Assembly: GCF_026810445.1 (NCBI RefSeq)
Contig: NZ_CP113949.1
Span: 3,720,001-3,784,000 of the forward strand
DNA length: 64,000 nucleotides
Source of the DNA: Pseudomonas sp. BSw22131
Lineage (GTDB): Bacteria > Pseudomonadota > Gammaproteobacteria > Pseudomonadales > Pseudomonadaceae
Direction: 5' to 3'
The notes below the pieces were generated by a model. The model was not told where the DNA came from. It was given only the letters and a program-made list of their open reading frames with translations, and did not search any database. Below, in pieces: positions 62,903-64,000 of the stretch (the stretch's first letter is position 1; every line of letters starts with the position of its first letter). A program made the translations under genes and the position numbers.

Positions 62903-64000
62903 ATGCGCAACAACCAGCCCGTCACCCAACGCGACCGCACGTTTCCCGCCAACCAACGATTGATCTCTACCACCGATGTACGCGGCGTGATCACTTACTG
63001 CAATGATGCGTTTGTTGAGATCAGCGGCTTTTCCTACGAAGAGTTGCTGAAGGCGCCCCACAATACCGTGCGCCACCCTGACGTTCCGTCGGCAGTATTC
63101 GAGCACATGTGGGTCACGCTCAAGCAGGGCCAGCCTTGGATGGGCATCATCAAGAACCGTTGCAAGAACGGCGATCATTATTGGGTGAACGCCTACGTGA
63201 CGCCGGTCTTCGAAAAACAGCAGGTGGTGGGCTATGAATCGGTACGGATCAAACCCACGGCGGAACAGATCCGCCGCGCTGAAGCGCTCTACGCACGTAT
63301 CAACAGCGGCAAGCCGGCAGTGCCTGGGCATGACAAATGGCTACCGGTCGTAAAGAACTGGCTTCCGTTTATTCTCGTGAGCCAGTTGAGCTTTCTGATT
63401 GGGGCATTCCTGAACTCTCACTGGGGCTTTGCGCTCGCTGCTGTGCTGTCAGTGCCGCTGGGGCTGCTGGGCCTGAGCTGGCAACAACGCGGAATCAAGC
63501 GCTTGCTGCGTCTTGCCGAACAAACCACCTCTGACCCGCTGATCGCCCAGATGTACACCGACAGCCGAGGTCCGCAGGCACGTCTTGAGATGTCGATCCT
63601 CAGCCAGGAGGCGCGTTTGAAAACTTGCCTGACTCGCCTGCAGGACACGGCGGAACACCTCACCGATCAAGCCAGACAGTCCGACAGCCTCGCACATGCC
63701 AGCTCCACGGGGCTGGAGCGCCAGCGTGTGGAAACCGAACAGGTTGCCACCGCGATCAATCAAATGGCCGCGACCACTCAAGAGGTTGCCAGCCACGTGC
63801 AACGCACCGCTGATGCCACGCAGCAGGCCAACGCCCTCACCCGCCGAGGCCGTGACATCGCCAGCGAAACCCGTGAAGCCATTCAGCGGCTCTCTGCGTC
63901 CGTAGGCGAGACCGGACTGACCGTCACCCAGTTGGCCAAGGACAGCGACGAAATCGGCGGTGTGGTGGATGTCATCAAAGGCATTGCAGACCAGACCAAC
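62903..64000 (+). CDS. PAS-containing methyl-accepting chemotaxis protein (Aer-like), 5' part
   Basis: The first 366 codons of an Aer-type receptor; it runs off the right edge. A PAS domain occupies about residues 20-115 (TDVRGVITYCNDAFVEISGF, HNTVRHPDVPSAVFEHMW, NGDHYWVNAYVTPV), a form that binds FAD or heme in aerotaxis receptors. Two closely spaced helices (about 150-190) follow without a real periplasmic domain. The signalling domain then starts (VATAINQMAATTQEVASHV, VVDVIKGIADQTN). It probably senses redox or oxygen state and signals to CheA. Confidence 0.92.
   Translation, partial: MRNNQPVTQRDRTFPANQRLISTTDVRGVITYCNDAFVEISGFSYEELLKAPHNTVRHPDVPSAVFEHMWVTLKQGQPWMGIIKNRCKNGDHYWVNAYVTPVFEKQQVVGYESVRIKPTAEQIRRAEALYARINSGKPAVPGHDKWLPVVKNWLPFILVSQLSFLIGAFLNSHWGFALAAVLSVPLGLLGLSWQQRGIKRLLRLAEQTTSDPLIAQMYTDSRGPQARLEMSILSQEARLKTCLTRLQDTAEHLTDQARQSDSLAHASSTGLERQRVETEQVATAINQMAATTQEVASHVQRTADATQQANALTRRGRDIASETREAIQRLSASVGETGLTVTQLAKDSDEIGGVVDVIKGIADQTN

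Noticed and set aside
1..64000. tRNA, rRNA, integrase or transposase genes
   Set aside because: I looked for anticodon-loop/TTCGA-type patterns and recombinase motifs and found none, so I do not call a genomic island despite the accessory operon at 23-28 kb.

Overview
The window reads as chromosomal DNA of a Pseudomonas species from the fluorescens/syringae lineage. The basis is the gene families and the order of several gene blocks, high-GC coding on both strands, and many small palindromic repeats of the kind known from these genomes (cores GCTTGCTCGCGA, GCTTGCCCGCGA, CCAACTTGTTGG and GAATTCATTC). I see no rRNA, tRNA, CRISPR array, intact insertion sequence or prophage. The species assignment is inference; no search was run.

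Layout. 1-0.8 kb: end of a Pha/Mrp monovalent cation/H+ antiporter operon. 0.8-4.2 kb: two small unknown proteins, an orphan DUF2235 (Tle1-like) hydrolase and a two-cysteine DksA paralogue. 4.4-18.6 kb: a large inositol locus (ABC importer, scyllo-inositol-type dehydrogenase, iolD, iolA, iolB, iolE, fused iolC) with divergent iolR and GGAA-N6-TTCC operators; no canonical iolG is visible. 18.7-22.0 kb: a ybhP-clsB-ybhN phospholipid block behind a collapsed DUF72 gene. 23.0-28.4 kb: a compact six-gene minus-strand operon (transaldolase-like, sulfotransferase, SDR, saccharopine-dehydrogenase-like, N-methyltransferase-like, APS kinase), which is the best candidate for an undescribed biosynthetic system. 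28.8-36.7 kb: cytochrome b561, a TonB siderophore receptor and a Fur-boxed efeU-efeO-efeB-efeM iron system. 37.0-41.4 kb: molybdopterin oxidoreductase, its cytochrome b, a periplasmic protein and a divergent CusRS-type two-component system around a perfect 16-bp inverted repeat. 41.4-42.2 kb: an alginate lyase (PL7) gene whose 3' part is replaced by a repeat array. 42.4-47.7 kb: SlyA-type regulator plus a four-gene FUSC/HlyD/NodT efflux operon. 47.8-51.7 kb: aldo/keto reductase, then a CorA/ZntB-like transporter with a strong Pho box and a PiT phosphate transporter. 51.8-55.6 kb: sulfonate monooxygenase with SfnR, an ABM-domain monooxygenase behind a SoxR box, and a soxR gene with a one-base frameshift. 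55.8-64 kb: FAD/NAD(P)-binding protein, rlmM, acnA, a CPBP protease and the start of a PAS-containing chemoreceptor.

How the genes work together. Several segments form clear units: inositol uptake and breakdown to acetyl-CoA and DHAP under IolR; iron uptake under Fur; efflux under a SlyA-like repressor; organosulfonate use under SfnR. Three genes show decay: DUF72 (two internal deletions), PL7 lyase (3' end lost to repeats) and soxR (extra C in a run of seven). Repeats sit almost only between genes, often inside operons at gene junctions.
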